Shown here piece after piece: positions 24,804 through 33,812 of a stretch of DNA of 64,000 nucleotides (position 1 is the stretch's first letter; every line of letters starts with the position of its first letter). The notes beneath the pieces were generated by a model. That model was not told where the DNA came from. It ran no database searches and was given only the letters and a program-made list of their open reading frames with translations. Origin of the DNA: Cytobacillus firmus DS1 (GTDB lineage: Bacteria; Bacillota; Bacilli; Bacillales; Cytobacillaceae). The position numbers and the translations under genes were made by a program. Where the stretch lies: the NCBI RefSeq assembly GCF_000565285.1, contig NZ_APVL01000002.1, forward strand, positions 62,001 to 126,000, in the 5' to 3' direction.

Positions 24804-24874
24804 AATGAATATAGATGGCAGCAGTACCTGGTGACGGCGGGAGAAAAGGCAATGGAGGCTAGGCAGTATGAAAA

Positions 24875-24900
24875 AAGCCCCGTCAGCTTTGACGGGGCTT
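24875..24900 (-). terminator. Terminator of msmX
   Basis: AAGCCCCGTCA/TGACGGGGCTT 11-bp stem, 4-nt loop, TTTTTT on the minus strand, just beyond the msmX stop. Confidence 0.9.
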
Positions 24901-24905
24901 CAATG

Positions 24906-26015
24906 TTATTCTTTTTCAGAACGGATTCTTCTTTCATGGTCTGCATCAAAGAAATGCGCTTTGTTCATATCGAAAGCAAGCTCAAGGTTTTGGCCAGGCT
25001 TAATATCTGTGCGGGAATCCACGCGTGCAACGAAATCCTGTCCTTCGATGCTTGAGTAAATCATTGTTTCAGCACCAGTCAGTTCGGAAACGTCAATGCG
25101 GGTATTGATTTTTGAACCGGCAGATGCATCAATAAATACGGGCTCATCGTGAATGTCTTCCGGTCGAATGCCAAGGATAACGTTTTTGCCTGTATATCCC
25201 TGTTCACGAAGAACCTTCATTTTACCTTCAGGAACAGCAATCTGAGTTTTGCCAATATTAAATTTGCCGTCTTCAAGCGTTCCGTTAAAGAAGTTCATGG
25301 CAGGTGAGCCGATAAATCCGCCTACAAATACATTTTCAGGCTTTTCATAAACTTCTTTTGGTGCGCCAACCTGCTGAATCACTCCATCCTTCATAACAAC
25401 CAGGCGGGTAGCCATTGTCATGGCCTCTGTCTGGTCATGTGTTACATAGATAGTTGTTGTTTGAAGACGCTGGTGAAGCTTGGCAATTTCTGCACGCATT
25501 TGAACACGAAGCTTTGCATCAAGGTTTGATAAAGGCTCGTCCATAAGGAATACCTTTGCATCACGGACAATCGCACGGCCCAAAGCTACACGCTGGCGCT
25601 GTCCGCCTGACAATGCTTTTGGCTTGCGGTCAAGATAAGGCTCCAGCCCCAGGATTTTCGCTGCCTCTTTTACACGGCGGTCGATTTCATCTTTTGGAAA
25701 CTTACGAAGCTTAAGGCCGAAAGCCATGTTATCGTACACGGACATATGAGGATATAGTGCATAATTCTGGAAAACCATTGCAATATCACGATCTTTTGGA
25801 GGAACATCGTTGACACGCTTCTCATCGATATAGAAGTCTCCTTTTGAAATTTCCTCAAGACCTGCAATCATACGGAGTGTTGTGGATTTACCGCAGCCGG
25901 AAGGACCGACAAAAACAATAAATTCCTTATCTTTAATATGAAGGTTAAAATCTTCTACAGCTGTTACTTTATTATCATAAATTTTATAAATATTATCGAG
26001 TTTTAATTCTGCCAT
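24906..26015 (-). CDS. msmX: Multi-sugar ABC importer ATPase (MsmX/UgpC type)
   Basis: A 369-residue ATPase of the MalK/MsmX group: Walker A GPSGCGKST (about residue 38), Q-loop QNYALYPHM, signature LSGGQRQR, Walker B VFLMDEPLSNLD, H-loop THDQ, and a C-terminal TOBE/regulatory domain (from about 240). In B. subtilis MsmX powers several carbohydrate importers (maltodextrin, arabinan and galactan oligosaccharides) encoded elsewhere, which fits its standing alone here without permease or binding protein genes. An ATG start at 26015 follows GGGAGGTTACCCTG. Confidence 0.93.
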   Translation of the reverse strand: MAELKLDNIYKIYDNKVTAVEDFNLHIKDKEFIVFVGPSGCGKSTTLRMIAGLEEISKGDFYIDEKRVNDVPPKDRDIAMVFQNYALYPHMSVYDNMAFGLKLRKFPKDEIDRRVKEAAKILGLEPYLDRKPKALSGGQRQRVALGRAIVRDAKVFLMDEPLSNLDAKLRVQMRAEIAKLHQRLQTTTIYVTHDQTEAMTMATRLVVMKDGVIQQVGAPKEVYEKPENVFVGGFIGSPAMNFFNGTLEDGKFNIGKTQIAVPEGKMKVLREQGYTGKNVILGIRPEDIHDEPVFIDASAGSKINTRIDVSELTGAETMIYSSIEGQDFVARVDSRTDIKPGQNLELAFDMNKAHFFDADHERRIRSEKE

Positions 26016-26130
26016 CAGGGTAACCTCCCATAATTCTTTTTCTTAATTACAGTTTAATGGATGCGGCGGTTTTCCCATATGGCCAAACTGCACAAAAAAA
26101 CTGAAAGCGTTTTTATGCAATGTGCTCAAA

Positions 26131-27024
26131 TCATGTTTGCTCAATCAGCAAACAGGCTAAATAAACAGTCAGCGCGCTGTTAAAGTCCTTCAATTGAATG
26201 CCGGTTTTCTCTGTGAATTTATCAAGTCTGTATTGCAGAGTATTCCGGTGGATATATAATTTTTTGGCAGTTAATGAAACATTGGAGCTGTTCTGTAAAA
26301 AGACTTTTATGGTGTGCAGAAGTTCAGGGTCTTCTTCCAGTAAAGAAAGGCGTGAAAGCAGGCTCTTTTTTAAAAATGCATCGAGATTCCCGGTGATAAG
26401 AGAGGGAAAAAGCCTTTCAAAATTCAGCACTCTTTCAGCTGGAAGCAATGAGGAGGCTTGCTCGAATAGAAGCTGTTCTTCTTTAAAAAGGTTGTGCAAA
26501 TGTGTTCCCGCCTTATTCGGAATGCCAATGTAAAAGGCTGTTTTCACAAAAAAATCGCTTTCCAAAGCATTGGAAACAGCAAGGAATTCTTCTTCGGCAA
26601 GAGAGTCGTTACTCTCTTCAATGATGACCCCTGTGGCTTCACCATTCCATAAAATCGTTATGTCCTTTTCAAAAAAACCTCTAAAAGCAGCTTCCATATC
26701 CTCACGGATCCATTCGCCCTCAGACATTTTGAATTGAATCAGCCTGTATGGAACATCTTTTGCGAATGACGGATGTTCCCCATTTGAAAATAAGTATTGA
26801 AACCAGGCTTGGGCAGCAGGGGCATGGTGAATGGAGCTGTCATGGAATTCAAACAAAGTTTTCAAGACCATCAGACTATCTGCAGATACCTCTTGAGCTG
26901 GAATGCCAAGCCATTGGCCTGACTCCTCATGATGAAACCAGTACATATCAGAATTAAAGCTAAAATCAGGTTTTTGAAATTGAAGTTGAGAGCCCGGATA
27001 CCGGTCATGTAATTTGTTTAACAT
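26131..27024 (-). CDS. PucR/CdaR-type helix-turn-helix regulator
   Basis: A 297-residue protein whose last 60 residues form the PucR-type HTH (VFLQNSSNVSLTAKKLYIHRNTLQYRLDKFTEKTG). The rest is a divergent ligand-binding part without a domain I can name. It lies 115 nt upstream of msmX on the same strand, so it may belong to a carbohydrate-related unit, but no operator is visible. Start ATG at 27024. Confidence 0.85.
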   Translation of the reverse strand: MLNKLHDRYPGSQLQFQKPDFSFNSDMYWFHHEESGQWLGIPAQEVSADSLMVLKTLFEFHDSSIHHAPAAQAWFQYLFSNGEHPSFAKDVPYRLIQFKMSEGEWIREDMEAAFRGFFEKDITILWNGEATGVIIEESNDSLAEEEFLAVSNALESDFFVKTAFYIGIPNKAGTHLHNLFKEEQLLFEQASSLLPAERVLNFERLFPSLITGNLDAFLKKSLLSRLSLLEEDPELLHTIKVFLQNSSNVSLTAKKLYIHRNTLQYRLDKFTEKTGIQLKDFNSALTVYLACLLIEQT

Positions 27025-27152
27025 ATCTTTACCCTTTAGTTTGATAAATTTTTGTGTTTCTTATATTATAGCAGTTATAATTTAAATGAAAAAATTAACT
27101 TAATCTGTGAATGCATCTATAAAGGGAAATGAGAGTATGAGGAGTGAGACTC

Positions 27153-27413
27153 ATGGAATATACACCTGAAATGAAAAACCGCTTGAAAAGGCTGGAAGGC
27201 CAGGTGCGTGGTGTGATCCGAATGATGGAAGAAGAGAAACACTGCAAGGATGTTGTTACACAATTATCTGCTGTCCGTTCTGCAGTTGACCGTGCAATGG
27301 GATATATTGTAGCTAAAAACCTGGAGACATGCATTCGGGAAGCTAATAATGAAGGCAAAAATGCGGAGGATGCAATCCAGGAAGCAGTTAATATGATTGT
27401 GAAAAGCAGATAA
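27153..27413 (+). CDS. CsoR/CstR-family (DUF156) metal- or persulfide-sensing repressor
   Basis: An 86-residue all-helical repressor: NRLKRLEGQVRGVIRMMEEEKHCKDVVTQLSAVRSAVDRAMG then AKNLETC. The first Cys (KHC) and the last Cys are kept. The His four residues before the last Cys, required for Cu(I) in CsoR, is Asn here. Two Cys without that His is the CstR-like pattern that senses persulfides, so a sulfur-stress role is more likely than copper. The start at 27153 has GAGGAGTGAGACTC upstream. No target gene is adjacent; a repeat follows the stop directly. Confidence 0.85.
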   Translation: MEYTPEMKNRLKRLEGQVRGVIRMMEEEKHCKDVVTQLSAVRSAVDRAMGYIVAKNLETCIREANNEGKNAEDAIQEAVNMIVKSR

Positions 27414-27724
27414 CTAGAAAAGCGGAAGGCGCCCGCTTATAAAGGAACGCAGACTAAAACCGCCACGTCCTGTGGCAACGTCTGCATGACCCGCATCCTG
27501 CGGGCCTCGAGCATAAGACGAGCCGGCTGAAAGGTTGTTCTTTAACCTTTTGGCCGGATTGAAAGAAATGTTGAGGCGACTGCCCAGGGACGACTAGCAT
27601 AAGACGGTCCCTGTAAGAAGGTGTTTTTTCCTTCTGGAAGGGAACGGCTTATGACCTCGAGTCCCTAGGAGCCGAAACTAGACAAGCTTATGACCTCGAG
27701 CCGATTGCGCCTGGAGCTAGACAG
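27414..27724. repeat. Dispersed repeat family S, copy 2
   Basis: Starts CTAGAAAAGCGGAAGGCGCC right after the CsoR-type stop codon and ends GCGCCTGGAGCTAGACA, so the ends are related inverted sequences. It holds the shared hairpin cassette (27444-27500) plus two further hairpin blocks (AACCTTTTGGCCGG and CCTTCTGGAAGG regions) and three CTTATGACCTCGAG-like units. Longer than copy 1 (311 versus 238 bp). Confidence 0.8.
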
Positions 27725-27765
27725 TTATCTAACTGCGGAATAAAATTCAATTTAATCTTTATAAA

Positions 27766-27787
27766 AGGCACCTGAATTCAGGTGCCT
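27766..27787. terminator. Palindromic terminator
   Basis: AGGCACCTGAATTCAGGTGCCT is self-complementary throughout; a T-run follows on the minus-strand side of the gene at 27795, and on the plus strand TTATTTTT follows. Confidence 0.75.
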
Positions 27788-27794
27788 CTTATTT

Positions 27795-27980
27795 TTACTC
27801 TGCCTCAAATGGAGGTTCTTCCTCATGCAGTTCCCTGGCCTGTTCGATATTAACATCATCGCCGCGTCCATGGACGGAGCCTCCGGAAAGACCCTCATTT
27901 ATGATTCTGTCTATATCCATATAAGCTTTGTCCCTGCCTTCATAATGGACGTCCTCTGAAACCTTGCGTTTTTTATCCAT
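27795..27980 (-). CDS. Small acidic hydrophilic protein, unknown function
   Basis: A 61-residue protein rich in D, E, G and H (DVHYEGRDKAYMDIDRIINEGLSGGSVHGRGD), without hydrophobic segments, likely partly disordered. TTTAAAGGAGCGATTTACAC precedes the ATG at 27980 and a strong terminator follows the stop. Its position next to yheE suggests a sporulation link, but there is no direct evidence. Confidence 0.7.
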   Translation of the reverse strand: MDKKRKVSEDVHYEGRDKAYMDIDRIINEGLSGGSVHGRGDDVNIEQARELHEEEPPFEAE

Positions 27981-28070
27981 GTGTAAATCGCTCCTTTAAA
28001 TGAAATATCCTGGCGGGATTATTTTTCCAAAAGAGCGTTATCGTCATGCATGAATCCTCTAACTTTTTCC

Positions 28071-28277
28071 TTATTCATATACATGAAATAACATCAATTC
28101 ATGAATTTGGGATTTCAGGTCCTCCTCCTGGCCGGCAGGATCTCCGGATGTCCATTCAATTTTTCCGTCAGGATGATAGATGCCGGTAATTTTTTGCTGT
28201 TTGAAGTAAAAAGAAAATGTCCATCCCGGCAATTGTTTGTTTTCATATAAAGGTTTAAATTGAAAGTGTGTCAGCAT
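28071..28277 (-). CDS. yheE: YheE-family small protein
   Basis: A 68-residue protein (MLTHFQFKPLYENK through LMLFHVYE) matching the YheE family by size, content and place next to the yheC/yheD genes. Start at 28277 follows TGGAGGACTCCTA; a longer in-frame start has no ribosome site. In B. subtilis yheE lies in the same order beside yheD and yheC. Function unknown. Confidence 0.8.
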   Translation of the reverse strand: MLTHFQFKPLYENKQLPGWTFSFYFKQQKITGIYHPDGKIEWTSGDPAGQEEDLKSQIHELMLFHVYE

Positions 28278-28376
28278 TAGGAGTCCTCCAGATGTTGTAA
28301 TATTCCGTTTATCGTTCCTGAAAAGGGGAATGGAACAGATGTAGAAACATTTTAACATTAAAAGGAGGCAAAAAGG

Positions 28377-28547
28377 ATGAAAAGAAACAACAAATTTATG
28401 ATGTCAGCCATGGCCCTTGGAGCAGCTTATTTAATGAGAAATCCGGAGTCACGCCAAAAACTTAAAGACCAGTTTAAATCTTTCGCCGGAAGCGCCTCTA
28501 AAAAAAATAAGGTAAAGACAGTGAAAAGCCCTGTAACGACTTATTAA
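28377..28547 (+). CDS. 56-residue basic small protein, possibly membrane-associated
   Basis: A 56-codon frame starting MKRNNKFMMSAMALGAAYLMRNPES and continuing with a Lys-rich tail (QKLKDQFKSFAGSASKKNKVK). AAAAGGAGG lies 7 nt upstream and a strong terminator follows (28584). The N-terminal half could form one amphipathic or short TM helix. Resembles YtxH-like small proteins only loosely. Confidence 0.65.
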   Translation: MKRNNKFMMSAMALGAAYLMRNPESRQKLKDQFKSFAGSASKKNKVKTVKSPVTTY

Positions 28548-28583
28548 ATCCTTTGACAGGGGCACTTGTGAAAAAATCGCATA

Positions 28584-28620
28584 AAAATAGCCGTTCACGC
28601 TGTGGGTGTACGGCTATTTT
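28584..28620. terminator. Bidirectional terminator
   Basis: AAAATAGCCGT/ACGGCTATTTT 11-bp stem between convergent genes at 28377 and 28631. Confidence 0.85.
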
Positions 28621-28630
28621 TATTAGCATT

Positions 28631-29800
28631 CTAGAACCCTGACAATGAGAAAAATAAGCGGGTCAGTTCTTCAATTCTTTTTTCTTCTATCCAGGCTTCA
28701 TCAAAACTCATCGGCTTTGAATTTATTTCATAAATCACATAAGTGCCCTGATCAGTTAATCCTGCATCAATAGAGTATTCTCCATGAAAACCTTTCGTCT
28801 TCTCAAGGAGTTTTCCTGCCTCCGATGCCACAGTATGGATAAACGCATCATGTTCTTTTGTGCGGAGACTTTCATATGGAATCATTACCCCGCCATTCGG
28901 TATGTGGGTTGTAATGTCCTGTTCCTGAGACTGCCTAATGCCAATTCCTGTAACAGAATATTTGCCTCCGCTATAATGGGCCAAGATTCTAAAATCAAAT
29001 CGCTTGCCTTCTATTTTGGCAGGGCTGATCCCTTTCTGTGCTAAATAGGATTTGTTCGTCAGGTGAGTGTCCCATTGGTTCCAGAAATGTTCAAAGTCGG
29101 CGTATCTGAATGAATCCTGCAGACCGTTCAATGAGATGCTTTTTCCCAGCTGGATTAGTTGGTAAATCCCTTTGCCTTTGGACCCGTTTGCCGGCTTTAA
29201 GTAGACATTATTATATTTGCGGATAAAATCCTTAAGAGCCTTTGGCCCGGTGACAAGAATGGTTTCAGGAATATAATCCTGCAGGGGCGGATGGTCTTTT
29301 AATAGCTGGTAAACTTCGAATTTATCCAGGAAGCCCGGATTGAAAAATGGAATAGCCTTCTCATTAAAAAAACGGCTTGCTTTATGATAGGCTTCTGTTT
29401 TTTCAAGTTTCCGGAAGGGCACCCGATTGTAGACAAAATGCGGAAGAGGGCACCTGGCTTCAATCCACTTATCCTGACGGGGAATATAAATGTAGCCGTT
29501 CACGGAATTATCCTTCAGGTCCTCTGGTGTAAATACATAGGAAATTCCGCTCTTTTCGAGTAGGCTTTTCTGAAGGGCCTTAAATAATGGACCATTGCCG
29601 GCAATAGACTGATCCTTTCCTTTTCCTGTCAGAATGCCAATCACCGGTCCTGCATTACCGTTCTGCAAGAATAATGAAAAGGCAAGCGAATCTCTTGCTG
29701 CCTGCGGACTAATGATACTTAAAGGCTGGTGATTGCTTCCCAGGGTACTGCTGTTGCTGCTGAACCAGGTCCTGCTGGCCCAGTCATAATAAATTCTCAT
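28631..29800 (-). CDS. YheC/YheD-family endospore coat-associated ATP-grasp protein (copy 4 of the cluster)
   Basis: A 389-residue protein with the ATP-grasp layout of the family: GPVIGILTG near residue 55, ATP-binding loop LKPANGSKGKGI (about 200), RFDFRILAH (about 268) and the metal-binding end IYEINSKPMSFDE (about 360). Family members are tied to the spore coat in B. subtilis; the reaction is unknown, though ATP-grasp enzymes normally join a carboxylate to an amine or similar. Overlaps the upstream paralogue by ATGA, so they are co-translated. The segment lies last in a row of four such genes. Confidence 0.88.
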   Translation of the reverse strand: MRIYYDWASRTWFSSNSSTLGSNHQPLSIISPQAARDSLAFSLFLQNGNAGPVIGILTGKGKDQSIAGNGPLFKALQKSLLEKSGISYVFTPEDLKDNSVNGYIYIPRQDKWIEARCPLPHFVYNRVPFRKLEKTEAYHKASRFFNEKAIPFFNPGFLDKFEVYQLLKDHPPLQDYIPETILVTGPKALKDFIRKYNNVYLKPANGSKGKGIYQLIQLGKSISLNGLQDSFRYADFEHFWNQWDTHLTNKSYLAQKGISPAKIEGKRFDFRILAHYSGGKYSVTGIGIRQSQEQDITTHIPNGGVMIPYESLRTKEHDAFIHTVASEAGKLLEKTKGFHGEYSIDAGLTDQGTYVIYEINSKPMSFDEAWIEEKRIEELTRLFFSLSGF

Positions 29801-31161
29801 CTCAAAATTTCCTGATGCTTCATAATGGATGCTTCGGCAAGGAAAACGGCGAATGAAAGTGAAAGCTTGCTGGTAAGAAAGTCGAACTCCCTGAGCTGAG
29901 GGTGTTTGAATATAGATCTGCCGGGCTTTGAGTTTGCTTCAAACAGCCACACATGGCCATTTCGGTCCAATCCAAAGTCAAAGCCTATTTCACCGATAAT
30001 TCCTTCCATGTTCCGTTCCAGTGCCTTGCTGATATTAAGTGCCGCCTCACTTAACTTCGCCACTGCTTCTGATTTTTCTGCATCCGATTCAAATACTTCT
30101 TCAAGGATTTTGATTTCACCTCCGCTTTTCACATGAGTGGTAACACTGCCAGGTCCCGCCACTTTTGCAGCTGTGGCGGTTACTTTCCATTCCCCATTTT
30201 CATCTTTATTCGTATGAACCCTGAAATCAATCGCTCTTTGTTCATGACGGAGCAAATGAATTCCCTGTTGAACCAGCATACGGCTTAAACTTCGTCCTGC
30301 AAAAACATTTCGCATTAAATTTTCCAAAGTGTTAAACCTTCTCAGCCGATTTTCGTCCCGCACTCTATATCGGCAATAATAATACCCATCCTTTTTATCA
30401 TAAATAATTTGATGAATTCCCAGCCCAAGGCTTCCATTAATAGGTTTAAGGAAAACATGGCCATAATCAGCCAGCATTCTTTCAATTACAGAAAAAGAAG
30501 AAAAAGAGTGGGTTTCCGGCAAGTAATGGCTAATATCATCTTCGTTCTGCAGTCTTTCATAAACATCTAATTTATTAAAGAAACCAGGATTATACCAGGG
30601 AATTAAATAGTCTTTCTGAAGGCGGCTGCGAACTTCCTTAAGTTCATTCTTTCTTTCACTTCTACGGTTGGGAAGCCGATCATAAACAACATTCGGAAAA
30701 GGAACTTCAAAGGTTTCCCAGCCTTCCTCATGATAAAAAAGACCATGGATGGTTTCTTTTTCCCAGTTAATATGCTGGTCACCGAATAAAAACGGTATGG
30801 CACCAACCGTTTTTTTGACTGAAAGCAGTTTGGCAAAAAATAGGGTCCGATCCCCAACCGGCCTTAAAGGAAAGGAGGTAAATCCTGATGTGAAGATACC
30901 TACGAGCGGGCCGAGGTACAGAGTACCCTTATTGGCAAATGCATGCAGAGGGATCTTGAGATCAGGGAAATGAAGTGCTTCTGCCACATCTTTGCTGATA
31001 ATGATGGAATTTTTCTTTGTTTTCTGGAGTAAGAAAGAAGAATCCGCCGAATGAGTGCCAAATGCCATTCTCGTCAAATGAGTATGAAGGTTCAGCTCAT
31101 TTGGGATAAAAACTGTTTTGGAGGCGGAATCGGAAATTTCAATTTGATATTGTTTTCTCAT
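29797..31161 (-). CDS. yheD: YheD-like endospore coat-associated ATP-grasp protein
   Basis: A 454-residue protein (B. subtilis YheD is about the same size). An N-terminal domain of about 100 residues precedes GPLVGIFTSG; then FLKPINGSLGLGI (ATP loop), IDFRVHTN and LFEANSKPGRS, the ATP-grasp acid/Asn site. Start at 31161 follows AAAGGAGAACGAATC and lies within the end of the upstream yheC-like gene (23-nt overlap). Expected in the mother cell during sporulation by analogy. Confidence 0.88.
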   Translation of the reverse strand: MRKQYQIEISDSASKTVFIPNELNLHTHLTRMAFGTHSADSSFLLQKTKKNSIIISKDVAEALHFPDLKIPLHAFANKGTLYLGPLVGIFTSGFTSFPLRPVGDRTLFFAKLLSVKKTVGAIPFLFGDQHINWEKETIHGLFYHEEGWETFEVPFPNVVYDRLPNRRSERKNELKEVRSRLQKDYLIPWYNPGFFNKLDVYERLQNEDDISHYLPETHSFSSFSVIERMLADYGHVFLKPINGSLGLGIHQIIYDKKDGYYYCRYRVRDENRLRRFNTLENLMRNVFAGRSLSRMLVQQGIHLLRHEQRAIDFRVHTNKDENGEWKVTATAAKVAGPGSVTTHVKSGGEIKILEEVFESDAEKSEAVAKLSEAALNISKALERNMEGIIGEIGFDFGLDRNGHVWLFEANSKPGRSIFKHPQLREFDFLTSKLSLSFAVFLAEASIMKHQEILR

Positions 31162-32242
31162 GATTCGTTCTCCTTTCCATTCCCTTATTGGCTGCCAGGA
31201 ATTTGGCATAGAGAAGGGGCGCGGTATATAACTCTTCCTTCTTTTCAGGCTGGCTGTTTAGGATGGTTTTCCTGCCTGGCTTTGAATTTATATCCAATAT
31301 CCAAATAGAGCCGTTAGTTTCTACTCCAATATCAATTCCCATCTCAAATAGCGGGGGAAGCTTTCGTTCAAGGGCAGCAGGAAGTGTATCGATAATGTCA
31401 GAAAGCTCATCGGAAAGAAAGCTCTTTAATGAAGATGGGTATTGAATGATCCATTCCTCAAAAGAAATATTGCTGCCGCCAGCGCTTAAATTGGAGACGA
31501 TGCCTCCTTCTCTGCCTGTTCGAATGCCCCTGCCCAGCTCCTTCCAGGTACCATTTCTGTCTTTTTGAAGCAATATTCTTATATCAAAGGGCTGGCCGTC
31601 CTTGTTTGATAGATTCACATATGGCTGGATGAGATATTGCTGTTTTGCAGTCAATTTATTCAGCCATCGGGCTGCCTTTTCTTCCGTTTCAAAGATGCGT
31701 GTAACCTGGGCATTCCTTTTATCTGTTTTAACAAGAATATCTTTGCCCGTTTTCTCAATATAATAGATTCCATGTCCCTGTGAACCGCTTGCCGGTTTTA
31801 AAATACAGGGCTGATCAGGAATGAGGCTGTTTATGAAACTGTCAGCACCGGTAAATCGTGAAGTTTTCAGCAAATAGGGTGATATGTTTGAGCAGGAGAG
31901 AATTTCATATAATTCGAGCTTATTAGGCAATCCGTAGCCAAGGAATTGGATGTCATTTCTTGCTTTCAGCCAATTCACGATGGAGATACATTGTTTTGAG
32001 TGGGAGTCATTTCTGTAAAAGCAGCGATCATAAAGGATCGCCGGCACTGGAAATTCTGCCGGCTCCCATTCTCCTGAAGATGGATTATAGGAATCACCTG
32101 TAATCCTTTCTGAAACAGGATTGATCTCTGTAGGCACAAATCTGAAGCAATTAAGGTTATATTCGTTGGCTCTTTTGGCCAATTCCGTAAAGTATGGCTG
32201 TTCACTCCGTTTGTTTAATGTCATGATTCCGAATGAAAGCAT
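31139..32242 (-). CDS. yheC: YheC-like endospore coat-associated ATP-grasp protein
   Basis: A 367-residue protein (B. subtilis YheC 363). It begins directly with the FGIMTLNK strand and has CILKPASGSQGHGIYYI, PFDIRILLQ and ILDINSKPGRK. No extra N-terminal domain, unlike the copies at 29797 and 32448. AAAGGAGG lies 8 nt before the ATG. First gene of a three-gene overlapping set (32242 down to 28631); repeat R1 separates it from the fourth paralogue. Confidence 0.88.
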   Translation of the reverse strand: MLSFGIMTLNKRSEQPYFTELAKRANEYNLNCFRFVPTEINPVSERITGDSYNPSSGEWEPAEFPVPAILYDRCFYRNDSHSKQCISIVNWLKARNDIQFLGYGLPNKLELYEILSCSNISPYLLKTSRFTGADSFINSLIPDQPCILKPASGSQGHGIYYIEKTGKDILVKTDKRNAQVTRIFETEEKAARWLNKLTAKQQYLIQPYVNLSNKDGQPFDIRILLQKDRNGTWKELGRGIRTGREGGIVSNLSAGGSNISFEEWIIQYPSSLKSFLSDELSDIIDTLPAALERKLPPLFEMGIDIGVETNGSIWILDINSKPGRKTILNSQPEKKEELYTAPLLYAKFLAANKGMERRTNHEKTISN

Positions 32243-32263
32243 GCTGTAATCCTCCTTTTTGGA

Positions 32264-32457
32264 TAAAGTGAAACTTCAATCAGTGGGAGCTTTTCTCACT
32301 GATTGTTAGTTGAGGCCCACAGGAAGTGGGTCATAAAGACGTTGCCACAGGATGTGGCGTTCTTAGTCTTTGTTCGTTGGGCAGTTTGACTCCTCTATTA
32401 GCTTTCTTCCATTCTTTTAAATCTTGAAGGAGGAGTCTTACTGCCCGTTAAACTGCG
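32264..32457. repeat. Dispersed repeat family R, copy 1 (minus orientation)
   Basis: In minus orientation: GCAGTTTAACGGGCAGTAAGAC, hairpin arm, GTCAAACTGCCC, then the shared cassette (32315-32375, CGCCACATCCTGTGGCAACG), then a CAGTGGG/CCCACTG hairpin and GAAGTTTCACTTTA. Its first bases supply the stop codon of the gene at 32448. Confidence 0.85.
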
Positions 32458-33812
32458 ATGAATGATAAAGCCGTTGCATATTCGATCAATGCCTTGGCAG
32501 AGGGCCTTACTCTTTTTTCTTTGTCTTCGAAGTTCTTGGAGGGTTTAGAATTCACTTCGATGATCCAAAGTTTTCCCTTCGTGTCCAATCCAATATCAAT
32601 CCCGAGTTCTCCAACAAGTCCTTCGCATTTCTGGCTGATGATTGTGGCTGTTTCAACTGCAAGCTCCTTTAGTAATGCCAGCTGCTGAACCGCTGTTTTC
32701 TGATCAGAGTGCATCGTGAAAATTCTAAGAGGCTTCATAATTTCCCCGCCTCTTGCAATATTGGAAACAAATTGCTGCTCTGCAGAAATCCTTGCCACAG
32801 CAGAAGTAGCCCTCCAGATATCCTGAAAATTTTTATGGCAGAGCACGCGAAAATCCAGCTGCCTGTTTTTATAGGTTTGCAGAGGTATGGACTGCTGGGC
32901 CAGAAAAATTGTTTTCTTGAGGTACTGCTGGAACCATTGTGCAAATCGGTCATAATTTTTGAATGTGAGTGTATTTTCCCTGCCGTTTCCGGTCGATAGT
33001 TCTGTCATGATTTCTTTGCCATGTATACTAAGTCTGATAATATTCCGTCCCTGGCTGCCGTGTATGGGCTTAAGGAATATTGCTCTGTGTCTGGCCAGCA
33101 TTTCCTTGATGGTTTGTTCATCTGCAATGGCTGTTTCAGGCAGATAGGGATGCATATGTTCCTCAGAATAGAGGAGGGTATGAATTTCCTTTTTCGATAA
33201 AAAACGGTCATTAAACATTGGGATGTTATATTTTATCATGCTATTTTTAAATGATTGAAAAGCAGAACTTGCTTCAAGTATTCGGGAGTGAATCCGGTTA
33301 TAAATTACACTCGGCAAAGGAACGGGCCGTTTTATCCATTTTCCTTCACGCAAGCAGTATCCCTGCAGCTTTCCTTGAATGCAATCCCGAAAATGAAATA
33401 CATAAAAATACCCGTGCAGGCCGGAAACAACCTCGTGCAATTCTTCACAAAAAGAATGAATAGAGCGGAAGTCAGGCTCTTCGCCACTCTCATTAAAATC
33501 CGTCATCAGTCCGATTACAGGCCCGGCAGTAATAGTACATTCCTTTCTGGAGTAACTGGCGACAAAATGGAGATCTTCTATTGGCAGGCAGCATTCCTGA
33601 AAAAGCCGATCACAAAAAATAATCTCATCTTTCGTAATGTTTGCTCCTTCAATGGTTACCTGAATGGCGTGCTTGCCGATCCGCAGCAAGTGGGGCATTT
33701 GCAAATCAATATTCCAGTAATGTACGAGAGAATGGCTAATTTGAATGCAAAATTGATTTTCCTGAAACATTTTTACCGGAACAATCGTAATAGGCAATAA
33801 AGAAACTGACAT
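32448..33812 (-). CDS. YheC/YheD-family ATP-grasp protein with N-terminal domain
   Basis: A 454-residue protein with an N-terminal domain of about 100 residues, GPVIGLMTDFNES, FLKPIHGSQGRNIIRL, QLDFRVLCH and LWIIEVNSKPS. The ATP loop has N where the other three copies have G before I. The start at 33812 has GAGGAATGATC upstream; ATG at 33818 is too close to that site. The last codons (FIAV) and stop lie in repeat R1, so the original end may have been changed by the repeat. Confidence 0.87.
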   Translation of the reverse strand: MSVSLLPITIVPVKMFQENQFCIQISHSLVHYWNIDLQMPHLLRIGKHAIQVTIEGANITKDEIIFCDRLFQECCLPIEDLHFVASYSRKECTITAGPVIGLMTDFNESGEEPDFRSIHSFCEELHEVVSGLHGYFYVFHFRDCIQGKLQGYCLREGKWIKRPVPLPSVIYNRIHSRILEASSAFQSFKNSMIKYNIPMFNDRFLSKKEIHTLLYSEEHMHPYLPETAIADEQTIKEMLARHRAIFLKPIHGSQGRNIIRLSIHGKEIMTELSTGNGRENTLTFKNYDRFAQWFQQYLKKTIFLAQQSIPLQTYKNRQLDFRVLCHKNFQDIWRATSAVARISAEQQFVSNIARGGEIMKPLRIFTMHSDQKTAVQQLALLKELAVETATIISQKCEGLVGELGIDIGLDTKGKLWIIEVNSKPSKNFEDKEKRVRPSAKALIEYATALSFIAV

